In this document: positions 7,859 through 17,114 of the stretch, piece after piece
How the letters are laid out: every line of letters starts with the position of its first letter
Position numbering within the stretch: position 1 is the stretch's first letter
DNA from: Candidatus Zixiibacteriota bacterium
GTDB lineage: Bacteria > Zixibacteria > MSB-5A5 > GN15 > FEB-12
DNA length: 58,098 nucleotides
Assembly (NCBI GenBank): GCA_020351995.1
Contig: CP070674.1
Coordinates: 1,859,219-1,917,316, forward strand
Direction: 5' to 3'
Notes under the pieces: generated by a model
What the model saw: only the letters and a program-made list of their open reading frames with translations
What the model was told of the DNA's origin: nothing
Databases searched by the model: none
Translations under genes and position numbers: made by a program

Positions 7859-10578
7859 TGAAGGTTAACTGGAACGTCATCTATGTCATTGCCCGGCGGA
7901 ACCTGCTTTCGTATTTCGCGAGTCCCACCGGGTATGTGTTCATCACCCTGTTTATCTTCCTTAGCGCGGCGGCGGCTTTCTGGCACGGGCGGTTCTTTGC
8001 CGATAACCTGGCCAACCTGACCCAGTTGAATAATTACTTTCCCTACCTGCTTTTGTTTTTTGTTCCGGCTCTGACTATGAGTGTCTGGGCGGAAGAGCGC
8101 AAACAGGGGACCGATGAACTTCTGCTGACCATGCCCGCCACCGACCTCGAGGTTGTACTGGGCAAGTATTTCGCCGTGCTGGGGATTTACACCGCTTCGC
8201 TGATACTCTCAGTCAGTCATATTATCGTTCTGTTCTGGCTGGGCAGCCCCGATATCGGATTGATGTTTTCCAACTATGTCGGTTACTGGTTTCTGGGCGC
8301 AGCTCTTCTGGCTGTGGGTATGTTTGCCTCGCTTCTGACGGCCAATGTCACGGTGGCTTTTGTGATGGGAGCGGTGTTCTGCTCGTTTTTCATATTCGTT
8401 GATTCGGCCCTGGTGGTTTTCAGTGACTGGCTGCAGTCGGTTCTTGCGCCGCTGGGAGTCTTTAGAAATTTCGCCGATCTCGCTCGCGGAGTGGTAAGTT
8501 TTTCGGCGGTGGTGTTCTTTGTTTCGATCGCGGCCACGATGATCTATCTCAATACGGTCGTGCTCGGCCGTCGCCACTGGCCGGTTGAGGCCGGCGGCTA
8601 TCGATACTGGGTGCATCAGCTAACCCGGGCGGTGGCCCTGGTGATCGTAGTGATCAGTCTTAACGTGATTATCTCGAATATCGCGATTCGGATTGATGTA
8701 ACCGCCGAGCAACTGCATTCGCTGTCGGACCAGACGAAAGACCTGATCGACGCCTTGCCCGATGACCGACCGGTTCTGATCCAGGCGTATATCAGCCCCG
8801 AGGTACCCAGAGATTATGTGGAGACCCGGGTTAACCTGATCAGCAAACTGGAAGAAATATCGGCCATTGCCGGTGACAAGGTTCAGGTGCTGATATACGA
8901 CTGTGAGCCATTCACCGATGTAGCCCGCAATGCCCGCGAGAAATATGGCATAACCTCCCGGCGGTTGCTGGGGACTGAAACCGCCCAGGCCCGTGCCTAC
9001 GATGTGTTCATGGGACTGGCTTTTGTCAGTGGCGTGAACGAAGAAGTAGTGCCGTTTTTTGACCGGGGTTTGTCGGTCGAGTATGAACTGGTCCGGAGTA
9101 TCCGGGTAGCGGCGAAAACGGAACGAAAGAAAGTGGGCGTGGTCGATACCGGAGCGAAGCTATTCGGTGATATTAATTTTCAGACGATGAGCCGCCAACC
9201 GGCCTGGTCGGTTGTGCTCGAGTTGCAGAAGCAGTACGATGTCGTCCGGATCGATCCTTCGCAGCCGATCCTCGAAGACATGGATGCCATGCTGGTGGTG
9301 TTGCCGTCGACATTGTCGCAGGGGCAACTCTACGATCTGGCCGACTACTGCCGAGCCGGTCATCCGGTGATGATCATGGTAGATCCGCTGCCGATGTTCG
9401 ATATCGCGAAATCTCCGATAGTTCCGGCCGATTACGAACGGGCTATGTATATGGGCGACCAATCGGGTGAAACGATGGAAAAAGGAGACGTCGTCGAGTT
9501 TCTCCGGGCAGTGGGGATCAACTGGAATAGCCGGCTGGTGGTCTGGGACGCTTATAACCCCCACCCGGATTTGAGCCAGATACAACCGGAAATCGTTTTT
9601 ATCGGAGAAGGCAACGGCAGTCCGGAGCCTTTCAATCCGCTCAGCCCGGCTACGGCAGGACTTCAGGAAGCGGTGATGATGTACCCCGGCTATATTTATA
9701 AGGGGATGGAAGCCGGGCTGACATTCCAACCCCTGCTGCGAACCGGTATCCTGTCGGGTTTTCTTGACTGGACGCAATTAGTAATGCGCGGACGATTCAT
9801 GGGTATGGGCTTCAGCATTAACCCCAATCCCAGGCGTCCCCCCTCCCCCGAGGCTTACATACTCGCGGCTCGTATCCGGGGGCTTGACAGCACTATAATG
9901 GAGGATACGACGTGGTCGCTCCAGGAGGCCATGCGTGGCCTGTCCGATACGACCTGGATTGTCAAGGACGTTGACGCTATCGTGGTGGCTGACGTTGATA
10001 TAATTTCCGAGCAGTTCTTTTCGCTTCGCAGACAGGGTGTTGAGGGCTTTACCTTCGACAACGTGACGTTCTTTCTCAACTGTATGGATCTTTTGGCGGG
10101 GGATGAGTCCTTCGTCGACCTGCGAAAGAAACGGGTGAAGCACCGCACGCTGGAGACGGTCGAGGCCCAGACGAAGATGTTTATTGAACGACGGATTCAG
10201 GAAGAAAGAGATGCCGAAGAGCAGGCACAACGGGCGTTGGAGGAGGCCCAGAATCGTCTTAATGAAAAAGTCGCCGAGGTTCAGAATCGAGCCGACCTGG
10301 ACGACCAGGCCAAACAGATCATGGCCGCCAACATTCAGGAGGTCGAGAGCCGTCGTTTCGAAGCTTTAAAGGAAAACATCCAGCTTCGGATGGAAACCAT
10401 GATCCAGGCCAGCAAGGAAAACACCGAGACGGCGATCCGCTCGATCCAGACCCGAATCAAGACCCTGGCAGTGATACTCCCGCCGATACCGGTGCTGATA
10501 GTAGGCGCGTTTATATTTGTACGGCGAAAGAAACGTGAAAAAGAAGGCGCAATGGCCGCGAGAAGGTTAAGGAGCTAA
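7855..10578 (+). CDS. Fused ABC-2 permease and GldG-type periplasmic protein (GldF-GldG fusion)
   Basis: This 907-residue protein joins two parts. Residues 1-240 are an ABC-2 permease of the GldF/NosY type with about six membrane segments and the typical [15 protein letters not shown] motif after the second one. A further membrane segment ([19 protein letters not shown]) leads into a large extracytoplasmic GldG/DUF4350-like region (residues ~275-750). That region includes [20 protein letters not shown] and a beta-strand-rich [13 protein letters not shown] segment. Near residues 780-870 there is a strongly charged coiled coil, followed by a last membrane helix ([17 protein letters not shown]) and a basic tail. 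Homologues occur either as separate gldF and gldG or fused. The substrate is unknown. GldFG was first linked to gliding, but the wider family is not restricted to gliding bacteria. Confidence 0.88.
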   Translation: MMKVNWNVIYVIARRNLLSYFASPTGYVFITLFIFLSAAAAFWHGRFFADNLANLTQLNNYFPYLLLFFVPALTMSVWAEERKQGTDELLLTMPATDLEVVLGKYFAVLGIYTASLILSVSHIIVLFWLGSPDIGLMFSNYVGYWFLGAALLAVGMFASLLTANVTVAFVMGAVFCSFFIFVDSALVVFSDWLQSVLAPLGVFRNFADLARGVVSFSAVVFFVSIAATMIYLNTVVLGRRHWPVEAGGYRYWVHQLTRAVALVIVVISLNVIISNIAIRIDVTAEQLHSLSDQTKDLIDALPDDRPVLIQAYISPEVPRDYVETRVNLISKLEEISAIAGDKVQVLIYDCEPFTDVARNAREKYGITSRRLLGTETAQARAYDVFMGLAFVSGVNEEVVPFFDRGLSVEYELVRSIRVAAKTERKKVGVVDTGAKLFGDINFQTMSRQPAWSVVLELQKQYDVVRIDPSQPILEDMDAMLVVLPSTLSQGQLYDLADYCRAGHPVMIMVDPLPMFDIAKSPIVPADYERAMYMGDQSGETMEKGDVVEFLRAVGINWNSRLVVWDAYNPHPDLSQIQPEIVFIGEGNGSPEPFNPLSPATAGLQEAVMMYPGYIYKGMEAGLTFQPLLRTGILSGFLDWTQLVMRGRFMGMGFSINPNPRRPPSPEAYILAARIRGLDSTIMEDTTWSLQEAMRGLSDTTWIVKDVDAIVVADVDIISEQFFSLRRQGVEGFTFDNVTFFLNCMDLLAGDESFVDLRKKRVKHRTLETVEAQTKMFIERRIQEERDAEEQAQRALEEAQNRLNEKVAEVQNRADLDDQAKQIMAANIQEVESRRFEALKENIQLRMETMIQASKENTETAIRSIQTRIKTLAVILPPIPVLIVGAFIFVRRKKREKEGAMAARRLRS

Positions 10579-10581
10579 GCC

Positions 10582-11940
10582 ATGAACGAGAATAAGAGGA
10601 CAATCATATATGGAGCCGTGGCGGTCGTTCTGTTGATCATCGCTATCTTTTCCTCTCCCGGCCGGATTACCCCGGAGGCCTTCATGGACCAGGGAGAGGT
10701 ATTCTTTCCCGACTTCACCGATCCCAACAAAGCCGCGACGCTCGAGGTAGTGGGCTACGACCAATCTACCGGTACCCCCAGGGCTTTTAAAGTCACCTTT
10801 AAGGGAAGCGCCTGGACGATTCCGTCGCATCACGATTATCCGGCCGACGCCAGGGATCGTTTGGCGCGGACGGCAGCGGGCGTTATCGGGATCAAGAAAG
10901 ATGAGTTCAGAACCAACAATGTTTCCGACCACGAAGCGTGCGGTGTCATCGACCCGCTCGACGAAACGGCCGGCATTTCAGGTCGGGGTCAGCGAATTAC
11001 GATTTCGGGCCAGAGCGACGAAATCCTGGCTGATGTTATAATCGGAACGCCGATCGAGATGCGGCCCAACTATCGTTACGTTCGCATACCGGGTTCGAAC
11101 CGTGTTTACGCCGCCGAGGTTGATATGGAGTTGTCCACGCGTTTTCAGGACTGGATCGACACCGACCTGCTTCGCCTGAGAAAATCCGATATAGACCGGG
11201 TGGTTCTCCGGGATTATTCGGTCAATGAAAGAACCCTGAGCATTGACGATCGTGACAACCTGGTGCTTACCCGGCAGCCGGGCAGGTGGGCGGCTAACCG
11301 AATGTCGGCCGGTCAGTCGGTGGATTCAACGGCCATAGATGAATTGCTGAGTTCGCTGGAGGGCCTTACCATCGTCGGGGTGCGCCCCAAGCCTCAGGGT
11401 TTGTCGGCTAATCTCAAAGTGGCCGGAGATCAGAAAGAATTGACCCAGGAAGATTTTGTGTCACTTCGGAACAAGGGTTTTTATCTATCCAATGATGGGC
11501 GGTTGCTCTCTAACGAGGGAGAACTTCAGGTCATGACAAACTATGGCGTGAACTATACCCTCCGTTTCGGCGAGGTAGTCTACGGCTCCGGGTTGGCTGT
11601 TTCAGCCGGGGGCGAGGACGGCTCGCGCCGGGGCGATGAAGTAGAAGGCGAAAACCGATACCTGTTCATCACTGCTGATTATGATCCCGGATACCTTCAG
11701 GAACCTCCCAAACCGACAGATACGTCGTATCTTTTCAAGGAAGAGCGGCGCTGGGACGCTACCGATCGTGCCAATAAGCTTACTAAAGATCGTCATGATT
11801 TCTGGGTGAACGCTGTGGCTCGGGGCCCACAGGCGGCGGCTGAGCTCAGCAATCGCTTCGCCGATTGGTATTATGTTATCTCCTCGGATAGTTACGACAA
11901 GATTCACCTGAAGCGTTCCGACCTTGTGGCGAATCGATAG
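10582..11940 (+). CDS. DUF4340 domain protein, membrane-anchored
   Basis: This 452-residue protein has a single N-terminal membrane anchor (TIIYGAVAVVLLIIAIFSS) and an extracytoplasmic remainder. The body, with FKVTFKGSAWTIPSHHDYPADA and DPLDE-type segments, follows the DUF4340 pattern. DUF4340 proteins are typically encoded right after GldG-type proteins and are thought to be a periplasmic part of the same ABC complex; the molecular role is not known. The ATG is only 3 bases after the stop of the fused permease, so the three genes form one operon, closed by a terminator at 11961. No enzyme motif is visible. Confidence 0.82.
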   Translation: MNENKRTIIYGAVAVVLLIIAIFSSPGRITPEAFMDQGEVFFPDFTDPNKAATLEVVGYDQSTGTPRAFKVTFKGSAWTIPSHHDYPADARDRLARTAAGVIGIKKDEFRTNNVSDHEACGVIDPLDETAGISGRGQRITISGQSDEILADVIIGTPIEMRPNYRYVRIPGSNRVYAAEVDMELSTRFQDWIDTDLLRLRKSDIDRVVLRDYSVNERTLSIDDRDNLVLTRQPGRWAANRMSAGQSVDSTAIDELLSSLEGLTIVGVRPKPQGLSANLKVAGDQKELTQEDFVSLRNKGFYLSNDGRLLSNEGELQVMTNYGVNYTLRFGEVVYGSGLAVSAGGEDGSRRGDEVEGENRYLFITADYDPGYLQEPPKPTDTSYLFKEERRWDATDRANKLTKDRHDFWVNAVARGPQAAAELSNRFADWYYVISSDSYDKIHLKRSDLVANR

Positions 11941-11960
11941 AAATCTAATCAGAACACTCA

Positions 11961-11988
11961 AAGGCAGGCTTCTCGGCCTGCCTTTTTC
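11961..11988 (+). terminator. Rho-independent terminator of the ABC operon
   Basis: A 9-bp perfect stem (11961-11969 with 11976-11984) with a six-base loop is followed by a T run. It lies 20 bases after the DUF4340 gene. Confidence 0.85.
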
Positions 11989-12124
11989 ATTTTAAATAAG
12001 TTGGGGCACAGGAGGTTAGGGGGCTGATCCTGGCCGGGCTATTTTAATGGGAAGAAATCCGCAGTCCGGCTGTAATCCCTTCAGAACAACTGAACCAGCC
12101 AACATTAAGATTCGGAGGTGGATT

Positions 12125-14017
12125 ATGCGGGGCAAATCAGCAGTAGCTTATGTTTTCCTTACCATTGTATTGATTGCCGTCACGGTTATCATCAACGCTC
12201 AGTCGTTCGGGAAAATTGAAGGGGTGGTAACTGACGCCGAGACCGGCAATCCCGTGGCCGGAGCCTCGGTCATGGTTGTAGGCACCAAAAGCGGGGCCAT
12301 GACGGGGGTTGACGGCAGGTTCGTAATCAACCGACTGCAACCGGGCAGTTACGAGCTAAAAGTATCTCATCTTGATTATGAAACGATGACAATGAAGGCT
12401 GTAACCGTCCGTACCGGAGCTACAACCGAAGCTTCGTGTAAACTCAAGAAGAAGAAATCCCAAGATCTTGGCGTCGAGATCGATGTGAAATCCGAGCAAG
12501 ATGAATTCGCGGTCTGTATGGATAAGAGCTTGGGGGTCGCTCAGGCTCCGGCGATCGGAATACCGAGATGTGTTTTGAGGGAGGGTACGGGATATTACCC
12601 GCCAGTTCATGGCGGCAACGCTATCGTCAACGGTGAAGCTTTCGACGCCATGTTCTTTAAGAACTACGGGGTCAACCCGTTTGTCGATACCGAGGACGAC
12701 CACCTGTCGACCTTCGCAATTGATGTTGATGACGCCTCTTATATAATGATGCGGTCATATCTCAATCGAGGAGCGCTACCCCCGAACGAGGCTATTCGTA
12801 CGGAAGAGTTCGTCAACCATTTCAAATACAGTTACCCGACCCCGAGGGCAGAGACTTTCGGTATTCTCTTCGAGGGTGCGCCGTCGAAGTTCGGGCAGAA
12901 CTGCCAGATGTTGAAAATCGGCATTAAGGGCTTTGAGATCGCAGATGAAAACCGCAAAGCCTCCAACCTCGTTTTTGTTGTTGATGTCTCGGGCTCGATG
13001 GGGCGCGAGGACCGGCTCGGCCTGGTCAGGAAAGCTTTGAGGCTGCTTCTGGATCAGCTCACCGGGCAGGACCGGGTGGGTATTGTTGTCTATGGTTCGG
13101 AAGGAAAGGTTATTCTCGAACCGACTTCGATTAAAGACAAGAACAAGATTGTGTCAGCCATTGAAAAGCTTTATCCCCAGGGATCGACTAACGCCGAAGA
13201 AGGTATCCGGCTGGGCTATGAAATGGCCGATAAGCAATTCGAACAGGGTAAGATTAACCGCATTATCCTCTGCTCTGACGGTGTGGCCAATGTCGGGCGA
13301 ACCGGCCCGGATGACATCCTGAAAATGATAAAGAGGTACGCTGATAAGGGTATCACGCTTTCCAGTATCGGGTTCGGGATGGGCAACTACAACGATATCC
13401 TGCTGGAGAAGCTGGGTAACAAGGGTAACGGTCACTACGCCTATGTTGATAACATCAATGAGGCTAAACGGATATTCGTTGAAAACCTGACCGGTAACCT
13501 TCAGGTGATCGCACGCGATGTCAAGATTCAGGTCGATTTCAATCCCGAGGTCGTGCGCAGTTATCGCTTGCTCGGATATGAAAACCGCGACGTTGAGGAC
13601 AACAAGTTTCGCGATGACAAAGAAGACGGCGGCGAGGTAGGTTCGGGCCATGAGGTGACGGCTCTGTACGAAATAAAATTCAGGGAGTTCGCCAGCTCGG
13701 ATCGTATCGGGACAATCTTCGTGCGCTACAAGAATCCGGATGATTTGGAGGATGTCAGGGAGATTAACCGTGATATCAAGCGGGGAGATTTCAACGGCAG
13801 CTTTGATAATTGCTCACACGAGTACCGGCTGGCTGCGTGCGCCGCTGAGTTCGGAGAGATTCTGCGCAAATCGTACTGGGCAAAAGGTTCGAAGTTGGCC
13901 GACGTTCTGGATCTGGCCAAGAGCCTTGTTAATGAGAGTGGGTCACAGGAGTTGATAGAGCTGTTAGGACTGATTTCCAAAGCCAAGGAGATGGAGCAGC
14001 AACTGGCGGAGGGTTAA
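12125..14017 (+). CDS. Secreted CarboxypepD + YfbK-type von Willebrand A protein (copy A)
   Basis: The 630-residue product starts at an ATG preceded by CGGAGGTGGATT. It opens with a signal peptide (AYVFLTIVLIAVTVIINAQS). Residues 28-105 are a carboxypeptidase-regulatory-like beta sandwich (GKIEGVVTDAETGNPVAG). From ~175 it follows the YfbK family layout: a vWA N-terminal domain (HLSTFAIDVDDASY), a vWA domain with the metal-site motif DVSGSM at 287-292, and the DUF3520-type C-terminus (YEIKFREF, EYRLAACAAEFGEILR). vWA domains bind partners through a divalent cation. The role of YfbK proteins is not known. It is closely similar to copy B at 14217; the two differ most between the CarboxypepD and vWA parts. 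Confidence 0.87.
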   Translation: MRGKSAVAYVFLTIVLIAVTVIINAQSFGKIEGVVTDAETGNPVAGASVMVVGTKSGAMTGVDGRFVINRLQPGSYELKVSHLDYETMTMKAVTVRTGATTEASCKLKKKKSQDLGVEIDVKSEQDEFAVCMDKSLGVAQAPAIGIPRCVLREGTGYYPPVHGGNAIVNGEAFDAMFFKNYGVNPFVDTEDDHLSTFAIDVDDASYIMMRSYLNRGALPPNEAIRTEEFVNHFKYSYPTPRAETFGILFEGAPSKFGQNCQMLKIGIKGFEIADENRKASNLVFVVDVSGSMGREDRLGLVRKALRLLLDQLTGQDRVGIVVYGSEGKVILEPTSIKDKNKIVSAIEKLYPQGSTNAEEGIRLGYEMADKQFEQGKINRIILCSDGVANVGRTGPDDILKMIKRYADKGITLSSIGFGMGNYNDILLEKLGNKGNGHYAYVDNINEAKRIFVENLTGNLQVIARDVKIQVDFNPEVVRSYRLLGYENRDVEDNKFRDDKEDGGEVGSGHEVTALYEIKFREFASSDRIGTIFVRYKNPDDLEDVREINRDIKRGDFNGSFDNCSHEYRLAACAAEFGEILRKSYWAKGSKLADVLDLAKSLVNESGSQELIELLGLISKAKEMEQQLAEG

Positions 14018-14043
14018 GGTTTAGCTCCAGGGGGAACGACCAG

Positions 14044-14073
14044 ACGGGGCGCACCATGAGGCGCCCCGTTTCC
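14044..14073 (+). terminator. Rho-independent terminator after vWA copy A
   Basis: A 9-bp perfect GC-rich stem (14044-14052 with 14061-14069) is followed by TTTCCCTTT. The same type of hairpin follows copies B and C, so it was duplicated with the genes. Confidence 0.75.
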
Positions 14074-14216
14074 CTTTGGGATGTGAGATAACCGGTTATG
14101 TTTTGTTGTCAGTGTCGGCACTGATTTTTTGAACACTTTCGGAAAACCCCGCGTCATTCTTATGTAATCCCCTCGCGAACAGTTGAACCATTATACCTCG
14201 GAACTGGAGGTGGATT

Positions 14217-16409
14217 ATGCGTCTCAGATCACTTATAGCGTATCTGCTCCTCACCAGTGTATTTATTGGTGTAACCGCCATAACCTATGCCGGCTCAACC
14301 GGCAAGATCGTCGGCACGATTACGGATGCCGAAACCGGCGACCCGGTGATAGGGGCCTCGGTAATGCTGGACGGCACCCGAAGGGGGGCGATGACAGACT
14401 TCGATGGCAATTATGTGATCGCCAATGTAAAGCCGGGAACTTACTCGGTGAGAATATCCCACCTTGACTACGCAACGGTAACTGTTACCGACGTTATAGT
14501 AAAAGCTGATATGAATACGGAGGTGTCGTACCAACTTGAGAAGAAAGTGTCGGATCTCGATGTGGAAATCAGCGTTCGAGACAAGAGGGACATACTGCAG
14601 ATCAGAGAGGTGTCGAACGAGATTACGATTTCCAGAGAGGCTATTCAAGGGCGACCGGTTTCGACTGTTGCTGATCTGCAGGCCGAGGCCTCAGGTGTCG
14701 TGACGAACGACGAGGGAATGATCTTCATCAGGGGTAGCAGGGCTTTTGAGGTTGCTTATGTGGTCGATGGAGTGCCTTTGGGAGACCCGCTGGGCGGATT
14801 AGGCCAGGCGGGGGCAAACCTATCTTTGGTGACGGGCAATACGCAGCGAGAAGGTGCCAGCTACCGGTCTTCGGATGACGGGTTGGTTGAAGTAACCGTA
14901 GTCAGAGATGGGTCGGATCCCAAGGGGAAGGACAAAACCTTCCAGCGGTACCTGGTCACACCAGAATGTCGTGATATTCTTATCGCCACCGGTCCGGCCC
15001 ATGGGGGAACTGCCATTGTCAACGGCGAAGCTTTCGACGCCATGTTCTTTAAGAACTACGGTATTAATCCGTTCGTCGATACCGAGGATGACCACCTGTC
15101 TACGTTTGCCATCGATGTCGATGATGCCTCTTATACAATGACCCGGTCGTATCTCGACAGGGGGGCGCTGCCCCCGAACGAGGCTATTCGTACGGAAGAG
15201 TTCATCAATCACTTCAGGTATAACTACACCGCTCCGCACGAGGAAACGTTTGAGTTGTTCATGGAAGGCTCGCCGTCGAAGTTCGGGCAGAACTGCCAGA
15301 TGCTCAGAATTGGCATCAAAGGACAGGAGATAAACCCGGAAGAACGGAAGCCGGCTAACCTGGTGTTCGTGATTGATGTTTCCGGGTCGATGGCTCGTGA
15401 GCATCGCCTCGAACTGGTCAAGAAAGCCCTGAGGTTCTTACTCGATGAATTGCGGGCGGATGACCGGGTCGGGATTTGCGTGTATGGTACGCATGGCAAA
15501 GTCATCCTGGAGCCGACGTCGATCAAGTACAAATATAAGATTGTCTCAGCTATTGAAGAGCTTCACCCTCACGGCTCGACCTTTGCCGAGGAGGGTATTC
15601 GCCTGGGCTATGAGATGGCGGATAGGCACTTCCAGAAGGGAAAAATCAACCGAATCATTCTGTGCTCCGACGGCGTGGCCAATGTCGGCCGGACCGGCGC
15701 GGATGACATCCTCAAAATGATTAAGCAGTATGCTGACAAAGGTGTCACGCTCTCAAGTATCGGTTTTGGCATGGGCAACTACAACGATATCCTGCTGGAA
15801 AAGCTCGGGAACAAGGGTAACGGGTACTATGCTTACGTGGACGACATCGGTGAGGCTCGAAAAATCTTTGTTGATAACCTCACCGGAAATCTCCAGGTGA
15901 TTGCCCGCGACGTTAAGATCCAGGTCGATTTCAATCCCGAGGTCGTCCGCAGTTACCGCTTACTCGGTTATGAGAACCGCGACGTGGAAGACAATAAGTT
16001 CCGAGATGATAAGGAAGATGGTGGCGAGATTGGTTCGGGACACGAGGTCACCGCGCTATACGAGATCAAACTCAAGGAGGATGCGACCTCCGATCTCCTG
16101 GGTACGGTTTTCGTGCGATACAAGGATCCGGACGATATGAGGAAAGTGACGGAAATCAATCGGTCCATTGAGCGGGAGGTATTCAAGCCCGGCTTTGAAG
16201 ACTGCTCGCACGAATATCGTCTGGCCGCCTGTGCCGCCGAATTTGCCGAGATACTTCGCAGGTCATACTGGGCAAGAGGTTCGAATATGGGCGATGTGCT
16301 GAAGCTGGCGAGAAATCTCTCCAATGAGAGTGACTCACCGGAGTTGATAGAGTTGATGGGGTTGATTTCCAAAGCCAAGGAAATGGAGCAGGAGCTGGCC
16401 AACAGGTAG
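14217..16409 (+). CDS. Secreted CarboxypepD + TonB-plug-like + YfbK-type vWA protein (copy B)
   Basis: This 730-residue paralogue of copy A has the same ribosome site (GGAGGTGGATTATGCG) and a signal peptide ending near YAGS. A CarboxypepD domain occupies residues 28-108. It differs by an insertion at about 125-250 that looks like a TonB-receptor plug: NEITISREAIQGRPVSTVAD, then GVVTNDEGMIFIRGSR and VAYVVDGVPLGDPLGG. No beta-barrel follows. Instead the protein continues with the vWA N-terminal domain, the vWA domain (DVSGSM at 387-392) and the DUF3520-like end. Between the insertion and the C-terminus it matches copy A almost residue for residue. A plug joined to a vWA domain suggests a surface or periplasmic binding protein, but this is inference. 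Confidence 0.85.
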   Translation: MRLRSLIAYLLLTSVFIGVTAITYAGSTGKIVGTITDAETGDPVIGASVMLDGTRRGAMTDFDGNYVIANVKPGTYSVRISHLDYATVTVTDVIVKADMNTEVSYQLEKKVSDLDVEISVRDKRDILQIREVSNEITISREAIQGRPVSTVADLQAEASGVVTNDEGMIFIRGSRAFEVAYVVDGVPLGDPLGGLGQAGANLSLVTGNTQREGASYRSSDDGLVEVTVVRDGSDPKGKDKTFQRYLVTPECRDILIATGPAHGGTAIVNGEAFDAMFFKNYGINPFVDTEDDHLSTFAIDVDDASYTMTRSYLDRGALPPNEAIRTEEFINHFRYNYTAPHEETFELFMEGSPSKFGQNCQMLRIGIKGQEINPEERKPANLVFVIDVSGSMAREHRLELVKKALRFLLDELRADDRVGICVYGTHGKVILEPTSIKYKYKIVSAIEELHPHGSTFAEEGIRLGYEMADRHFQKGKINRIILCSDGVANVGRTGADDILKMIKQYADKGVTLSSIGFGMGNYNDILLEKLGNKGNGYYAYVDDIGEARKIFVDNLTGNLQVIARDVKIQVDFNPEVVRSYRLLGYENRDVEDNKFRDDKEDGGEIGSGHEVTALYEIKLKEDATSDLLGTVFVRYKDPDDMRKVTEINRSIEREVFKPGFEDCSHEYRLAACAAEFAEILRRSYWARGSNMGDVLKLARNLSNESDSPELIELMGLISKAKEMEQELANR

Positions 16410-16434
16410 CCGACGCTCCATAGGGAAACAGACA

Positions 16435-16470
16435 AAGCGGGGCGCGAAAAGAAGCGCTCCGCTTCCCTTT
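16435..16470 (+). terminator. Rho-independent terminator after vWA copy B
   Basis: An 11-bp stem with one G-T pair (16435-16445 with 16454-16464) is followed by CCCTTT. It is related in sequence to the hairpin after copy A. Confidence 0.7.
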
Positions 16471-16610
16471 GCTGCTGATAAATAAGCGGTTAGAATCATA
16501 GACGCACCGAACTCGAATGAAAATTGAACATATGTGGAAGACGAAGCGTCCTTTGGGTGTATTCCCCTCACGAATCACGCGTGCCACGGGCATGACTAAG
16601 GAGGTAGGTT

Positions 16611-16967
16611 GTGCGAAACGGCAGGGCATCGATTCTGATTCTGATATTAGTTCCAATCTCATTTCTGTTTATCTGCATGATGTCATCTGTCAGCGCATCC
16701 GAGACAGGCAAAATTATCGGTCAGTTGACCGACGCCGGGACCGGTCAGCCAATCGTGGGGGCTTCAGTGATAATCGTCGGCACAAGGCGCGGGGCGATGA
16801 CGGATTTCGATGGTCAGTATGTGATCAGCGAACTTCGGCCGGGAATATATACGCTCAAGATTTCTCATCTTGATTATGAGACGGTGACGATTGAGGGTGT
16901 TGAGGTGAAGACTGACACGAGCGAGGAATGTTCCGACGAACCTACAAGAAGAGTCAAGGGTGAGTAA
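16611..16967 (+). CDS. Small secreted CarboxypepD-only protein (copy C, internally deleted paralogue)
   Basis: This 118-residue protein starts at GTG after an AAGGAGGTAGGTT ribosome site. It has a signal peptide (ILILILVPISFLFICMMSSVSA) and one CarboxypepD domain, GKIIGQLTDAGTGQPIVGAS through SHLDYETVTIEGV. That domain is nearly the same as in copies A and B. It ends shortly afterwards with a hydrophilic tail (SEECSDEPTRRVKGE). The vWA part is missing. About 45 bases downstream lies a trace of the 3' end of copy A (17011-17058), so this looks like a deletion derivative rather than an original single-domain gene. It may still be expressed and secreted as an isolated beta sandwich. No function is known. 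Confidence 0.7.
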   Translation: MRNGRASILILILVPISFLFICMMSSVSASETGKIIGQLTDAGTGQPIVGASVIIVGTRRGAMTDFDGQYVISELRPGIYTLKISHLDYETVTIEGVEVKTDTSEECSDEPTRRVKGE

Positions 16968-17010
16968 TATTGTAGGTAGTCGTTAAATAATATAAGTAAC
17001 TGGGGCTTTA

Positions 17011-17058
17011 ATGGCGGAGGGGTAGCCAAGGCTCCAGGCAGGGGGGAGGGGCAACGAA
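17011..17058 (+). pseudogene. Relic of the 3' end of a vWA-family gene
   Basis: The stretch reads as codons Met-Ala-Glu-Gly-stop followed by CCAAGGCTCCAGG and a purine-rich run. The end of copy A (14003-14040) reads Leu-Ala-Glu-Gly-stop, then GGTTTAGCTCCAGGGGGAAC, and also leads into a terminator. The alignment is short but collinear with the terminator, which supports a remnant. Confidence 0.5.
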
Positions 17059-17059
17059 A

Positions 17060-17092
17060 ACGGAGCGCGAGTGAGGCGCGCTCCGTTGTTGT
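17060..17092 (+). terminator. Rho-independent terminator after copy C
   Basis: A 10-bp perfect stem (17060-17069 with 17077-17086) with an AGTGAGG-type loop is followed by TGTTGTT. It also sits just past the end of the convergent epimerase gene. Confidence 0.7.
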
Positions 17093-17114
17093 TCTGCAAT
17101 TTCACTTAACGGCG

